Assembly (NCBI RefSeq): GCF_015291745.1
Contig: NZ_CP030059.1
Location: forward strand, 1,763,501-1,827,500
From: Bradyrhizobium sp. CCBAU 53351
Lineage (GTDB): Bacteria > Pseudomonadota > Alphaproteobacteria > Rhizobiales > Xanthobacteraceae
Direction: 5' to 3'
Length of the DNA stretch: 64,000 bases
Shown: in pieces, positions 1-7,774 of the stretch
Position numbering within the stretch: position 1 is the first letter of the stretch
How the letters are laid out: each line of letters opens with the position of its first letter
The notes under the pieces: model-generated
What the model was told of the DNA's origin: nothing
The model's input: only the letters and a program-made list of their open reading frames with translations
Databases searched by the model: none
Made by a program: the position numbers and the translations under genes

Positions 1-760
1 AGGCTGCGACTTCGTCGCGCGGCGACAGGCGGCTCATCCAGCCGGCGCGGCCGTAGACCGCGTAGTTCGAGGCGTTGGTCGAGCTCGTCACGCTCACCGG
101 CCCGAGGCTGGTGTTGTAGCTGCGGGTGTAGCGCGCCTTTTCCCACGGCGTCAGGATCGTGCCGACGTCGAAGAACGGACGCGACGAGCCCCAGTCGGTA
201 AAGTCGTAACGCAGTGCGAAGGCGCCGATCGGTGCGCTCGTGATCTTGTAGCCGCCCTCGTTGTATTGCGTGTAGGCGATGCCGGCGAGCAGCGACAAAT
301 TGTTGGTCAATTCCTTGCGGCCGTGGATGCCGGCCGAGAACGAGCCGGCCGAGCCGAATGCGCTGATGCAATCGCTGCAATTGACTTGCTCGTTGACGCC
401 CAGCAACACCGTTCCGAGCACCCGGTTGGTGATCATCTGGTTGAAGCGCTGGCCCGCGAGGCCGCCGATCGAATTGCCGCTGGAATCCGCACCGGTCGGC
501 GTCGGCGCCGAGGTCGGTGATGGAGATGGACTCGGCGACGGCGAGGGATAGGGGCTGGGCGAAGGAGAGGGAGAAGGCGACGGCGAAGATGTCGGTGATG
601 GGGACGGAGAATAGGTCGGGTAAGGCGTCGGCTCACCACATTCGATCTCGCAAGAAACCTGAGCTGCAACCGGGCGAACATCGAGCGCGACGAACGCAAG
701 CGCGGCGGCCACGGTCAGCAGGCCGGCGAGGGCGAAGAGTCGAAAGTTGAATTTCGCCAT
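1..760 (-). CDS. Secreted beta-barrel (autotransporter-like) protein with Pro/Ser linker, partial
   Basis: The 3' part lies beyond the left edge; about 253 residues are visible. The start is the ATG at 758-760, two bases after the stop of the FecR-domain gene. An N-terminal signal peptide (about residues 1-34, ending VAAQ) is followed by a short Cys-containing stretch (CEIEC) and a Pro/Ser repeat linker at about residues 45-90. After that come alternating polar/hydrophobic strands with aromatic girdle residues (for example RPFFDVG and YGRAGWM), typical of an outer-membrane beta-barrel of the autotransporter/porin type. Two further Cys lie near residues 128-131 (NCSDC). It is probably a surface protein co-expressed with the upstream FecR-domain protein; the function is not known. 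A different outer-membrane protein class is possible because the C-terminus is missing. Confidence 0.7.
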   Translation of the reverse strand, partial: MAKFNFRLFALAGLLTVAAALAFVALDVRPVAAQVSCEIECGEPTPYPTYSPSPSPTSSPSPSPSPSPSPYPSPSPSPSPSPTSAPTPTGADSSGNSIGGLAGQRFNQMITNRVLGTVLLGVNEQVNCSDCISAFGSAGSFSAGIHGRKELTNNLSLLAGIAYTQYNEGGYKITSAPIGAFALRYDFTDWGSSRPFFDVGTILTPWEKARYTRSYNTSLGPVSVTSSTNASNYAVYGRAGWMSRLSPRDEVAA

Positions 761-762
761 CG

Positions 763-1464
763 TCAGCGCCCGCACAGCATGCCGTCGTCATGGACGGCGG
801 GCGTGATGGTCGGCGAGGCGTCGGCATATTGGTTTACGGCGCAAAGCCCGGCGCTCGCGGCGCAGTTGGCGGCGAAGGTCCAGGGCGGCGAGTTGGATTT
901 GGTGATGCCGACCTTGCCGCCGCTCGAGGTGATGATTGCGGTGTCGCCCGGCTGGGTGAGCTGCACGCACTGGAAGCTCGTCGTGCAGACGCTGGCTGCG
1001 CCGTCCTGAAGCACGACGACGGAGCGTCCGCGCTGCGAGAGGATGTCGAGCGTGGTGCCGCGCACGCCGATGGTGGCAAGCGGCGTCGTGATCTTGTAGG
1101 CAGTCTTCTCGGAATGTCCGGTGACGAAACGGAATGCGCCCGTGGTCATGCGGATCGCGACATCGCGATAGCTGTGTTCGTCGTTGAAGACGGTGCGGTC
1201 GAGCTTCAGCGTGGCGCTGGGACCGAGCGACAGATTGGTGCTGTCGGCCATCACGAAGCGCGCCGCGCTGTCGGCGCCGGTGCGCACGGTCTCGTCGCGC
1301 AGCATGCTGTCGCCGACATTGATCGGCGTGGTGGACGCAGCGACGCGCACCACCTCGTTCTGGATCACGACGGCTTCGCCGACGCGCGTCTGCGCCATTG
1401 CGCAGGGCGCGGCGCCAAGCGCCGCCGACAACAGGGTGGGGAAAAACCAGAAACGCAAATTCAT
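763..1464 (-). CDS. FecR-domain secreted protein
   Basis: 233 residues from the ATG at 1462-1464. I preferred this start over an in-frame start 45 bases upstream because a clean signal peptide follows at once (hydrophobic run, then PCAMAQ). The body is a FecR domain: a region setting up a property value (GDSMLRDETVRTG), then RFVMADSTNLSLGP, the YRDVAIRMTTGAFRFVTG segment and the diagnostic TPLATIGVRGTT motif. There is no N-terminal cytoplasmic anti-sigma part and no sigma factor gene beside it, so it is a stand-alone periplasmic FecR-domain protein and not a classical FecIR regulator. The C-terminal third has four Cys (CTTSFQC, and later NCAASAGLC) that could form disulfides. It sits two bases upstream of the beta-barrel gene, so the two are almost certainly one transcript. 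Confidence 0.8.
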   Translation of the reverse strand: MNLRFWFFPTLLSAALGAAPCAMAQTRVGEAVVIQNEVVRVAASTTPINVGDSMLRDETVRTGADSAARFVMADSTNLSLGPSATLKLDRTVFNDEHSYRDVAIRMTTGAFRFVTGHSEKTAYKITTPLATIGVRGTTLDILSQRGRSVVVLQDGAASVCTTSFQCVQLTQPGDTAIITSSGGKVGITKSNSPPWTFAANCAASAGLCAVNQYADASPTITPAVHDDGMLCGR

Positions 1465-1579
1465 TTTCGCAACCGATCGATATGTCCCTGATCGTACCGG
1501 ATCGCGCAAGCTTGCGATGTGGCGGAATTATCACAAGCCGCGCGGGACGTGCGTCATGCTTAGTGACAGTTGCGGCAGA

Positions 1580-2947
1580 ATGCGTTCAATGAAAAACGAG
1601 ACTTCTATTTTTGTCCGCGGTGACGCAAATTTGCCACGCAAAACAGCCTCCCAGCAGCCGCTCGAATTGCCTGCGGTTCCGATGATGTCGCGAAGCGCAG
1701 TGATTGCTGTCGCAATCTTCCTGGTTGCGCATCTCGCGCTGTTGATCGGACTGACGACGCCGGAGAAGTTCGTCTTCGACGAGGTGCACTACGTGCCGGC
1801 GGCGCGGCAGATGCTGGCACCGGCGATGTCGCAGCCGATGCTCAATCCGATGCATCCGCCGCTGGCCAAGGAGCTGATCGCGACCTCGATCGCGACCTTC
1901 GGCGACAATGCGCTCGGCTGGCGCTACCCCGCGACGTTGTTCGGCGCGCTCGCCGTCGTCGCGATCTATCTGTGCGGCCTCGCGCTGTTCGCGGCGCAAG
2001 GCCCCGCGGTCGCCGCGGCGCTGATCGCCGCCTTCAACCAGATGCTCTACGTGCAGGCACGCATCGCCATGCTCGATATCTTTGCGCTCTCCTTCGGTCT
2101 GCTCGCGACCGCCGCCTTCATGCACGGGTTTCGACGACAGCGTCCGCAGGCGCTGTTCGCGCTCGCCGGCAGCCTGTTCGGCTGCGCTGCGGCCTGCAAA
2201 TGGAGCGGCCTGTTTCCGCTCGGCGTCTGCATCGTCATCGTCGCGGTGATCCGCCTGATGCAGGGCTGGCGTACGCTGTTCGCCGACGCGAAGCCGCAGG
2301 ACTGGTATCGGCCGGACCTCTGGCCCGGCCTCCGGCTGCATCATGTCGTGCTCAGCTTCGCGATTCTGCCGGGCGTGGTCTATCTTGCCGCTTTCGTTCC
2401 GCTTTACGGGGTGTCGCTGCCGGAGCTGATCGAGGCGCAGCGCCGGATCTTTGCCGACAACACCACGACCGCGATTGCCGGCCACACCTATATGAGTTCA
2501 TGGCCGTCCTGGCCGCTACTCGCGCGCCCGGTCTGGTTCCTGTTCGACAAGGTCGCGGAAGACAACGTCTCCGCGGTCGTCTTCCTCGGCAATCCGCTGG
2601 TTTTGTGGCCGGCGCTGCTCGCGCTCGCGCTCGTGCTGCGCGATTTCGTCGTCGAGCGCCGCTGGGATGCGTTCCTGATCGCGGCGTTCTATTTCGGTCC
2701 TTGGCTTGCCTGGGCCCTGCTGCCGCGCACGCTGGGTTTCATCTACTATTATCTGCCCGCCGCCACCGCGGCGTCGCTCGCCCTGGTCTATGTGCTGCGC
2801 CGGGACGGTCTGCCGCGCTGGCTGCTGTGGGCCTATGTCGGCGTTGCCGGGATCGGCTTTGCGGTCATGCTGCCGATTTCGGCAGCCTTCATCGGGACCT
2901 CGATGCGGAGCTTCGGCCGGCTGATGGTGTTCCAAAGCTGGATCTAG
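1580..2947 (+). CDS. Membrane glycosyltransferase, dolichyl-phosphate-mannose-protein mannosyltransferase (GT39) type
   Basis: About 455 residues. The N-terminus is uncertain: ATG codons at 1580, 1589 and 1682 are in frame and none has a convincing ribosome-binding site; the last would place the first membrane helix directly at the start. The protein is polytopic, with helices running to the C-terminus. It carries the GT-C/PMT hallmark after the first helix: an acidic pair in FDEVHYVPAAR followed by NPMHPPLAKEL, which matches the family pattern of a DE-x-H/Y loop and an HPPL-K motif. These enzymes move a sugar from a polyprenyl phosphate to protein or lipid on the periplasmic side. The real acceptor is unknown. 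It is transcribed divergently from the FecR gene across about 115 bases. Confidence 0.75.
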   Translation: MRSMKNETSIFVRGDANLPRKTASQQPLELPAVPMMSRSAVIAVAIFLVAHLALLIGLTTPEKFVFDEVHYVPAARQMLAPAMSQPMLNPMHPPLAKELIATSIATFGDNALGWRYPATLFGALAVVAIYLCGLALFAAQGPAVAAALIAAFNQMLYVQARIAMLDIFALSFGLLATAAFMHGFRRQRPQALFALAGSLFGCAAACKWSGLFPLGVCIVIVAVIRLMQGWRTLFADAKPQDWYRPDLWPGLRLHHVVLSFAILPGVVYLAAFVPLYGVSLPELIEAQRRIFADNTTTAIAGHTYMSSWPSWPLLARPVWFLFDKVAEDNVSAVVFLGNPLVLWPALLALALVLRDFVVERRWDAFLIAAFYFGPWLAWALLPRTLGFIYYYLPAATAASLALVYVLRRDGLPRWLLWAYVGVAGIGFAVMLPISAAFIGTSMRSFGRLMVFQSWI

Positions 2948-3043
2948 TGCCCGCTTGCGTGCATATGTTTGGTAGAATTATCTTGCCTGAATCAATCTGC
3001 GCGTGTGGACTGGCCGTCATCCTCGGGTCTGAGGAGCCTTCGG

Positions 3044-4993
3044 GTGAGCATGGAGGATCGCATCGCCAGTCCGGACCAGTCCAACGCTGATTGGCTGCGG
3101 GCCGTCGTCGACACCGCAGTGGACGGCGTGATCCTGATCGATGCGCGCGGCGGCGTGCTGATGTTCAATCCGGCCTGCGAGAAGCTGTTCGGCTATGCCG
3201 CCGAGGAAGTCATCGGGCGGAACGTCAAGGTTCTGATGCCGTCGTCCTACCGCGACGCCCACGACGGATATCTTCACAATTACCACGTCAGCGGCGAACG
3301 CAAGATCATCGGCATCGGCCGCGAAGTGGTAGGCCGGCGCAAGGACGGCTCGACCTTTCTGATGCATTTGTCGGTGGGCGAGAGCAGGCAGGCCGCGGGC
3401 GATTCGATCTTCGTCGGCATCATTCACGATCTCACCGAGCGCGAGCGGGTCGAGCGCGAGCTGCGCGAGAGCGCTGCGCGGCTGCGCGCGGTGGTCGACA
3501 CCGCCGTCGACGGCGTGATCCTGATCGATTCGGACGGCATCATCCTGAAATTCAATCCGGCCTGCGAAAGGCTGTTCAAATACGAGGCCGACGAGGTGCT
3601 CGGACACAATGTCCGGATGCTGATGCCCGAGCCCTACCGGTCCGAGCATGACGGCTACATCCGCAATTTCATCGCGACCGGCGACAAGAAGATCATCGGC
3701 ATCGGCCGCGAGGTGCTGGGCCGGCGCAAGGACGGCACGACCTTCCCGATGGACCTTTCGGTCGGCGAGGCCCAGCAGGACGGCTCGTCCATCTTCGTCG
3801 GCATGATCCACGATCTCAGCGACCGCAAGCGCACCGAGGCCCAACTGATCCAGGCGCAGAAGATGGAGGCGGTCGGACAGTTGTCCGGCGGCATCGCCCA
3901 CGACTTCAACAATCTCCTCACCGTGATCGTCGGCAATGCCGAATATCTCGCCGAGCAATTGGTGCCGCGCGGGGACCTGAAGCGCCTTGCCGACGACATC
4001 TGCAGCGCCGGCGAACGCGGCGCCGAGCTGACGCAACGCCTGCTCGCCTTCAGCCGCAAGCAGCTGCTGCGGCCGGTCGAGACCGAATGCAACAAGCTCG
4101 TCGAGTCCATGTACATGCTGTTGCGGCGAACGCTGCGCGAGGACATCGAGATCGCCACGCAGGCCGATCCTGCGCTCCGGCAGGCCTTTGCCGATCCGGC
4201 GCAGCTCGAGGCGGCGGTCCTCAACCTCGCGCTGAATGCCCAGGATGCGATGGCGTCAGGCGGACGCCTGACCATCTCGGCGGCGAATGCATCGCTCGAT
4301 GCCGGTGATCACAATGCGCATCCCGATGTCGGGCCGGGCGAATATGTCGTGATCGCTGTGACCGACACCGGCACCGGCATGCCGAAGCGGGTGCTGGAAC
4401 GCGCGTTCGAACCCTTCTTCACCACCAAGGAGGTCGGCAAAGGCAGCGGGCTCGGGCTCAGCATGGTGTATGGCTTCGTCAAGCAATCCAACGGCCACGT
4501 GACGATCTACAGCGAGCCGGGCCTGGGAACGACGGTGCGGATCTATCTTCCGGCCGTGTTGAGCAAGTCGCAGGGCGCGCCGCTGGCGGTCGAGAAGGAG
4601 GTGGCACAGAGCGGTTCGGAAATCGTGCTGGTCGTCGAGGACGATCCGTTCGTCCGCTCCTATGCGGTGATGAGCCTGGAGAGCCTGGGCTACAAGGTGA
4701 TTTCCGCCGTCGACGGCAAGGGAGCCCTGCAGACGCTTGCCGTAACGCCGCATGTCGACCTGCTCTTCACCGACGTCGTCATGCCCGGGGGCGTCAACGG
4801 ATGGGAACTCGCGGGTCTCGCCCGGAAGGAGAGGCCCGAGCTGCACGTATTGCTGACCTCGGGTTACGCCCTCGAAACGCTGGCCGCGAACGGCCACGTC
4901 CGGCAGGGCGCCCTGATCCTGGAGAAGCCTTACCGCAAGGCCGAGCTCGCGCGGCTGGTCCGGGAGGCGCTCGCCGGAGCGGTGCCGGTCTGA
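3044..4993 (+). CDS. Hybrid sensor histidine kinase with two FixL-like PAS domains and a C-terminal receiver
   Basis: 649 residues from a GTG start at 3044, chosen because GAGGAG (3031-3036) sits seven bases upstream; an ATG at 3050 is the alternative. Order: PAS1 (about residues 17-135), PAS2 (about 145-262), HisKA with phospho-acceptor His286 in the GGIAHDFNNLL motif, HATPase with GTGMP and GSGLGLS glycine boxes, then a receiver with predicted phospho-Asp577 in FTDVVMP. Both PAS domains are close to the FixL heme-binding PAS. The heme-ligand His of Bradyrhizobium FixL (His200) aligns with His73 and His202, and the oxygen-switch Arg (Arg220) aligns with Arg93 and Arg222, each exactly 20 residues downstream. 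No membrane segment is seen, so it is probably cytoplasmic. There is no partner response regulator next door. Kinase assignment is firm; heme binding is inference. Confidence 0.9.
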   Translation: MSMEDRIASPDQSNADWLRAVVDTAVDGVILIDARGGVLMFNPACEKLFGYAAEEVIGRNVKVLMPSSYRDAHDGYLHNYHVSGERKIIGIGREVVGRRKDGSTFLMHLSVGESRQAAGDSIFVGIIHDLTERERVERELRESAARLRAVVDTAVDGVILIDSDGIILKFNPACERLFKYEADEVLGHNVRMLMPEPYRSEHDGYIRNFIATGDKKIIGIGREVLGRRKDGTTFPMDLSVGEAQQDGSSIFVGMIHDLSDRKRTEAQLIQAQKMEAVGQLSGGIAHDFNNLLTVIVGNAEYLAEQLVPRGDLKRLADDICSAGERGAELTQRLLAFSRKQLLRPVETECNKLVESMYMLLRRTLREDIEIATQADPALRQAFADPAQLEAAVLNLALNAQDAMASGGRLTISAANASLDAGDHNAHPDVGPGEYVVIAVTDTGTGMPKRVLERAFEPFFTTKEVGKGSGLGLSMVYGFVKQSNGHVTIYSEPGLGTTVRIYLPAVLSKSQGAPLAVEKEVAQSGSEIVLVVEDDPFVRSYAVMSLESLGYKVISAVDGKGALQTLAVTPHVDLLFTDVVMPGGVNGWELAGLARKERPELHVLLTSGYALETLAANGHVRQGALILEKPYRKAELARLVREALAGAVPV

Positions 4994-5041
4994 GCGACGG
5001 TCCGCCTGCCGGAGGGCCGGCAGGCGATGGTCGTCATCAGA

Positions 5042-5683
5042 TCATTTCGACGCGGTCTTGGTGTCCATGTTCACGACCTGGACGCGGCGGTTGATCGGGT
5101 CGGCGCCGTTGGCGGTATCCTTCAGCTTGGTCTCGCCATAGCCGACGGTGACAAGATCGGTGCCGTTGAGGCCGTAGTTCTGCACCAGGTACTTCTTGAT
5201 GGTGTCGGCGCGCCGTTCGGACAGGCCTTGATTGTAGGCCTCGCCGCCGGTCGCATCGGTGTGGCCGGCGACCACGAAGGTCGAGCCCTTGAGCGCCGGA
5301 TCGGACAGAGCCTTGCCCAGCGCCTGCACCGAGGGCACCGACGTCTTGGCAATATCGGCCGAGTTGTAGTCGAACTGGATTTCCAGGTCGATTTTCGGCT
5401 TGGTCGCGGCGAGCTCGGCGATCTGCTCACGCTCGCCCGTCGAGAGCGAGCGGGTCGAGCGGTTGCGCACGGTATTCAGGAAGGTCGCTTCCTTGGCCTG
5501 CACGGCCGTGTCAGCCTGCGGACCGACGGACAGGCCGCGGGTTGCCGGCTTCGGCTTCAGTGCATCCAGGATCTGGCCAGTGGTGACATTGCTGTCGCCG
5601 GCCAGAGCCAGGCCCGCCGTCATCGACAGCGCGGCGGAGAGAGTTATCGCCTTCAGTCCAAAGAACTTATCAAAACGGGTCAT
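5042..5683 (-). CDS. OmpA-family outer membrane/periplasmic protein
   Basis: 213 residues with a signal peptide (about residues 1-28, ending LALA) and a C-terminal OmpA-like peptidoglycan-binding domain from about residue 98. The domain begins with LEIQFDYNSADI and contains VVAGHTDATGGEAYNQGLS, followed by RRADTIKKYL and GYGETK. The Asp of GHTD and the Arg of NRRVQV are the residues that hold diaminopimelate in this family. There is no N-terminal beta-barrel; the linker (about residues 29-97) is hydrophilic, so this looks like a cell-envelope tether. AGGAT lies upstream of the start. A CRP/FNR-like palindrome (5755-5770) lies about 72 bases upstream of the start codon. The gene converges with the sensor kinase gene, leaving a 48-base gap. 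Confidence 0.88.
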   Translation of the reverse strand: MTRFDKFFGLKAITLSAALSMTAGLALAGDSNVTTGQILDALKPKPATRGLSVGPQADTAVQAKEATFLNTVRNRSTRSLSTGEREQIAELAATKPKIDLEIQFDYNSADIAKTSVPSVQALGKALSDPALKGSTFVVAGHTDATGGEAYNQGLSERRADTIKKYLVQNYGLNGTDLVTVGYGETKLKDTANGADPINRRVQVVNMDTKTASK

Positions 5684-5754
5684 TGTCGTATCCTCGCTGT
5701 TACGCCTGATAGCGATTTGATGCTGCGAGCATAGGTCCGGTTCAAAGGGCCCGA

Positions 5755-5770
5755 TGTGATCTTGGTCACG
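5755..5770. promoter_or_regulatory. CRP/FNR-like palindrome upstream of the OmpA-type gene
   Basis: The sequence reads TGTGA, six bases, TCACG, which matches the CRP-type half-site arrangement (TGTGA-N6-TCACA) in nine of ten positions. It lies about 72 bases upstream of the start of the OmpA-type gene on the minus strand. The same extended context, GGGCCCGATGTGAT, recurs at the second site (5926-5941). The regulator cannot be named: CRP, FNR/FixK and NnrR types share this geometry. Confidence 0.5.
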
Positions 5771-5925
5771 GGTGACGACACCGCGTCAAAGCCTGTTCTC
5801 GTGTATTTTCCGGCGTTCGGGCGGTGAACGGGCACGTTTTGCAGCCGTTCCGGGAGCGGAGCCGTTCGTCCCAATAGAAGTGGTCGCATTCTCTCCGGGA
5901 TAGGTTCACGCGGCGCCGGGCCCGA

Positions 5926-5941
5926 TGTGATTGAAATCACC
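5926..5941. promoter_or_regulatory. Second CRP/FNR-like palindrome, upstream of the Met-rich peptide gene
   Basis: The sequence is TGTGA, six bases (TTGAAA), TCACC. It can also be read as GTGAT-N4-ATCAC, a perfect inverted repeat intermediate between CRP and FNR/FixK consensus sites. It lies 171 bases from the first copy and about 200 bases upstream of the start at 6139. The shared GGGCCCGATGTGAT flank suggests a duplicated control element. Confidence 0.5.
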
Positions 5942-6138
5942 TTGCGATGCGCAGGCTCTTGGACCGCGTCGTCGCGCGGTCCGGTCGTGAGCAGGAAATC
6001 GGCCCGGTGCGCGCCCTGACCTTCCGCTTTCGCACCGCAGCAAGAAAATTATCTTCTCCGCGAAACGTCAGCGCGCGAGAATACGTAATTGCGAAGGCCG
6101 GCATGACGCCGGTTTCGTTTTACGGAGGAGACTTTTAG

Positions 6139-6393
6139 ATGAAGATCTTGCTCACGGCCGCCGCCTTTGTCGCGTTCACCCTTTCGCTGTCCCCCGCGTC
6201 CGCCGCGATGATGGCGTGCACCAAGGACAACATGATGAAGTCCGCCGCGATGATGGGGGGCACGCCCGACACACCGGCCAAGATGGCGTCGAACAAGGAA
6301 ATGGCCATGGCCAACACCGACATGAGCAATGGCAAGATGAAGAGCGCCTGCATGCACTACATGAAGTCGCAGAAGGCCATGATGGCGAAGTAG
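6139..6393 (+). CDS. Small Met-rich secreted protein
   Basis: 84 residues. A strong ribosome-binding site (GGAGGAG) precedes the ATG at 6139. A signal peptide (about residues 1-22, SPASA/A) leaves a mature peptide of about 62 residues. Sixteen of the 84 residues are Met, many in pairs (AMMAC, NMMKS, AAMMGG, AMMAK), and there are two Cys and one His (ACMHYM). Periplasmic Met/Cys/His-rich peptides are often copper or silver handlers, so that role is possible, but no known family motif is present and the function is unknown. It has its own leader region with a CRP/FNR-like palindrome and its own terminator at 6412-6450, so it is monocistronic. Confidence 0.8.
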   Translation: MKILLTAAAFVAFTLSLSPASAAMMACTKDNMMKSAAMMGGTPDTPAKMASNKEMAMANTDMSNGKMKSACMHYMKSQKAMMAK

Positions 6394-6411
6394 GCCTCGG
6401 CGACATCGAAC

Positions 6412-6450
6412 AGCCGCGCTGTCAGCAGATGGCAGCGCGGCTTTTTCTTT
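6412..6450 (+). terminator. Rho-independent terminator after the Met-rich peptide gene
   Basis: A perfect ten-base stem (AGCCGCGCTG / CAGCGCGGCT) with an 11-base loop is followed by a T-rich tract (TTTTTCTTT). It lies 19 bases after the stop codon at 6393 and before the YcaQ-type gene. Confidence 0.9.
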
Positions 6451-6507
6451 GTCGGTTCTGGCCCACTGCTTTCTCCCGGCGCGAATCCCGCTACATTGCG
6501 TTCTGCA

Positions 6508-7674
6508 ATGTCACGCACGCCCAAACCCCATCCCCTCACGACGAAACAGGCCCGGCAGATCTGGCTGCACGCCCAGCGGCTGGATGAGCGCGCCCCGTTC
6601 GGCGAGGGAGCGCAGGCCGTTGCGGACGCGGTCGCTCATCTCGGCTATGTGCAGATCGACACCATCAACGTCATCGAGCGCTGCCATCATCATATCCTGT
6701 TCAGCCGGATCCCGTCCTATCGCCGCGCCGATCTGCGTCATGCCCAGACCGTCGACCGAAGCGTGTTCGAATATTGGACGCATGCGCTCGCTTACGTGCC
6801 GACCGGCGACTTCCGCATATTCCTGCCGGCGATGCGCGAGCATCAGCGCGAGGGGCACAAATGGTTCGCTTCGGTAAAGCCGGCCGACACGCGCAAGGTG
6901 ATGCGGCTGGTGCGAGCCAATCCGCTGACGATCCGCGACATCGAGGATGACGTGCTCACCGAGAAGGAGCATTTGTGGCAGAGCCGCAAGCCTTCGAAGC
7001 GGGCGCTACAGCTCGCCTTCTATACCGGCGCCGTCACCATCAGCGAGCGACAGGGCATGCTCAAGACCTATGAGCTGATGACGCGCCATTTCGGCTGGGA
7101 CAAGCTGCCGAGGCCGGCCTCGGCCAGGGAGATCACGGCCTATCTGCTCGATCGCGCATTGCGCTCGCAAGGTGTGGTGAGTCTCGATTCCATCTGCCAT
7201 CTCGATGCGCCGCGCAAGAAGGCGGTGGCCGGACTGATCGCCTCGCGCGTACGCCGCGGCGAGCTCGTGCCTGTTGCGATCGACGGCGCCGGCAAGCAGG
7301 AGCATTGGGCGGCGCCGGCCGCGCTCGAGGGGAATGGTGAGATGGTCTCGCCAGACCTCGTCCACATCCTCTCGCCGTTCGATCCCCTTATCATCCAGCG
7401 CAAGCGCACCAATCTCATCTTCGGCTACAACCATCTGTTCGAGGCCTATGTGCCGAAGGCCAAGCGCAAGCTCGGTTATTTCGCGCTGCCCGTGCTGGTC
7501 GGCGACGAGATCGTCGCCGCGCTCGATCTGAAGACCGATCGGCAGGCCAGGAAGCTCTTGATGCAGAAATGGACCTGGGTCGGGCAGGGCAAGAAGACGG
7601 CGGGGCGCAAGGCGCTCAAGCAGGGCATCGAGGAAGAGCTCGATCGCTTCGAACGGTTTCAGCTGGCGGAGTAG
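6508..7674 (+). CDS. YcaQ-type winged-helix DNA glycosylase (crosslink repair family)
   Basis: 388 residues from the ATG at 6508; a TTG four codons upstream is in frame but less likely. The protein belongs to the winged-helix family that includes E. coli YcaQ and Streptomyces AlkZ, monofunctional glycosylases that remove alkylated bases, including unhooking interstrand crosslinks. The family's catalytic Q-x-D motif is seen as QID within GYVQIDTINVIERCHHH near residue 47. The C-terminal part has the family segment SPFDPLI, then KRKLGYFALPVLVGDEIV and DLKTDR. Length is normal for the family (about 400). It stands alone between the terminator at 6412-6450 and a palindromic repeat at 7684-7774. 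Confidence 0.85.
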   Translation: MSRTPKPHPLTTKQARQIWLHAQRLDERAPFGEGAQAVADAVAHLGYVQIDTINVIERCHHHILFSRIPSYRRADLRHAQTVDRSVFEYWTHALAYVPTGDFRIFLPAMREHQREGHKWFASVKPADTRKVMRLVRANPLTIRDIEDDVLTEKEHLWQSRKPSKRALQLAFYTGAVTISERQGMLKTYELMTRHFGWDKLPRPASAREITAYLLDRALRSQGVVSLDSICHLDAPRKKAVAGLIASRVRRGELVPVAIDGAGKQEHWAAPAALEGNGEMVSPDLVHILSPFDPLIIQRKRTNLIFGYNHLFEAYVPKAKRKLGYFALPVLVGDEIVAALDLKTDRQARKLLMQKWTWVGQGKKTAGRKALKQGIEEELDRFERFQLAE

Positions 7675-7683
7675 CTGCGACTT

Positions 7684-7774
7684 CGTAGGGCGGATTAGCC
7701 GAAGGCGTCATCCGCCACGGCCGTCGCGACGAAGAGAAGATGAGGCGGATTACGCTCCGCTAATCCGCCCTACG
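7684..7774. repeat. Palindromic intergenic repeat, 91 bases
   Basis: The outer arms form a perfect 15-base inverted repeat: CGTAGGGCGGATTAG (7684-7698) and its complement CTAATCCGCCCTACG (7760-7774). Inner arms (GGCGTCATCCGCC and GAGGCGGATTACG) are imperfectly complementary. This is the layout of REP/MITE-like elements. The stop codon of the frameshifted DUF2809 gene on the minus strand lies inside the right arm (7760-7762), so the element has invaded or replaced that gene's 3' end. Confidence 0.8.

Larger units (their letters stand above)
5684..6138. other. 455-base divergent intergenic region
   Basis: No convincing gene lies here; short open frames on both strands have no ribosome-binding site or recognisable product. 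It separates the OmpA-type gene (minus) from the Met-rich secreted peptide (plus). It holds two CRP/FNR-like palindromes at 5755-5770 and 5926-5941 that share a longer identical flank. The 3' end, just before the Met-rich gene, has a small GC stem (GCCGGC...GCCGGT, about 6093-6115) and the ribosome-binding site GGAGGAG. Confidence 0.6.

Noticed and set aside
3044..4993. The PAS kinase being FixL itself
   Set aside because: FixL has one heme PAS, no receiver domain and fixJ beside it. This protein has two PAS domains and a receiver, and no fixJ is adjacent.
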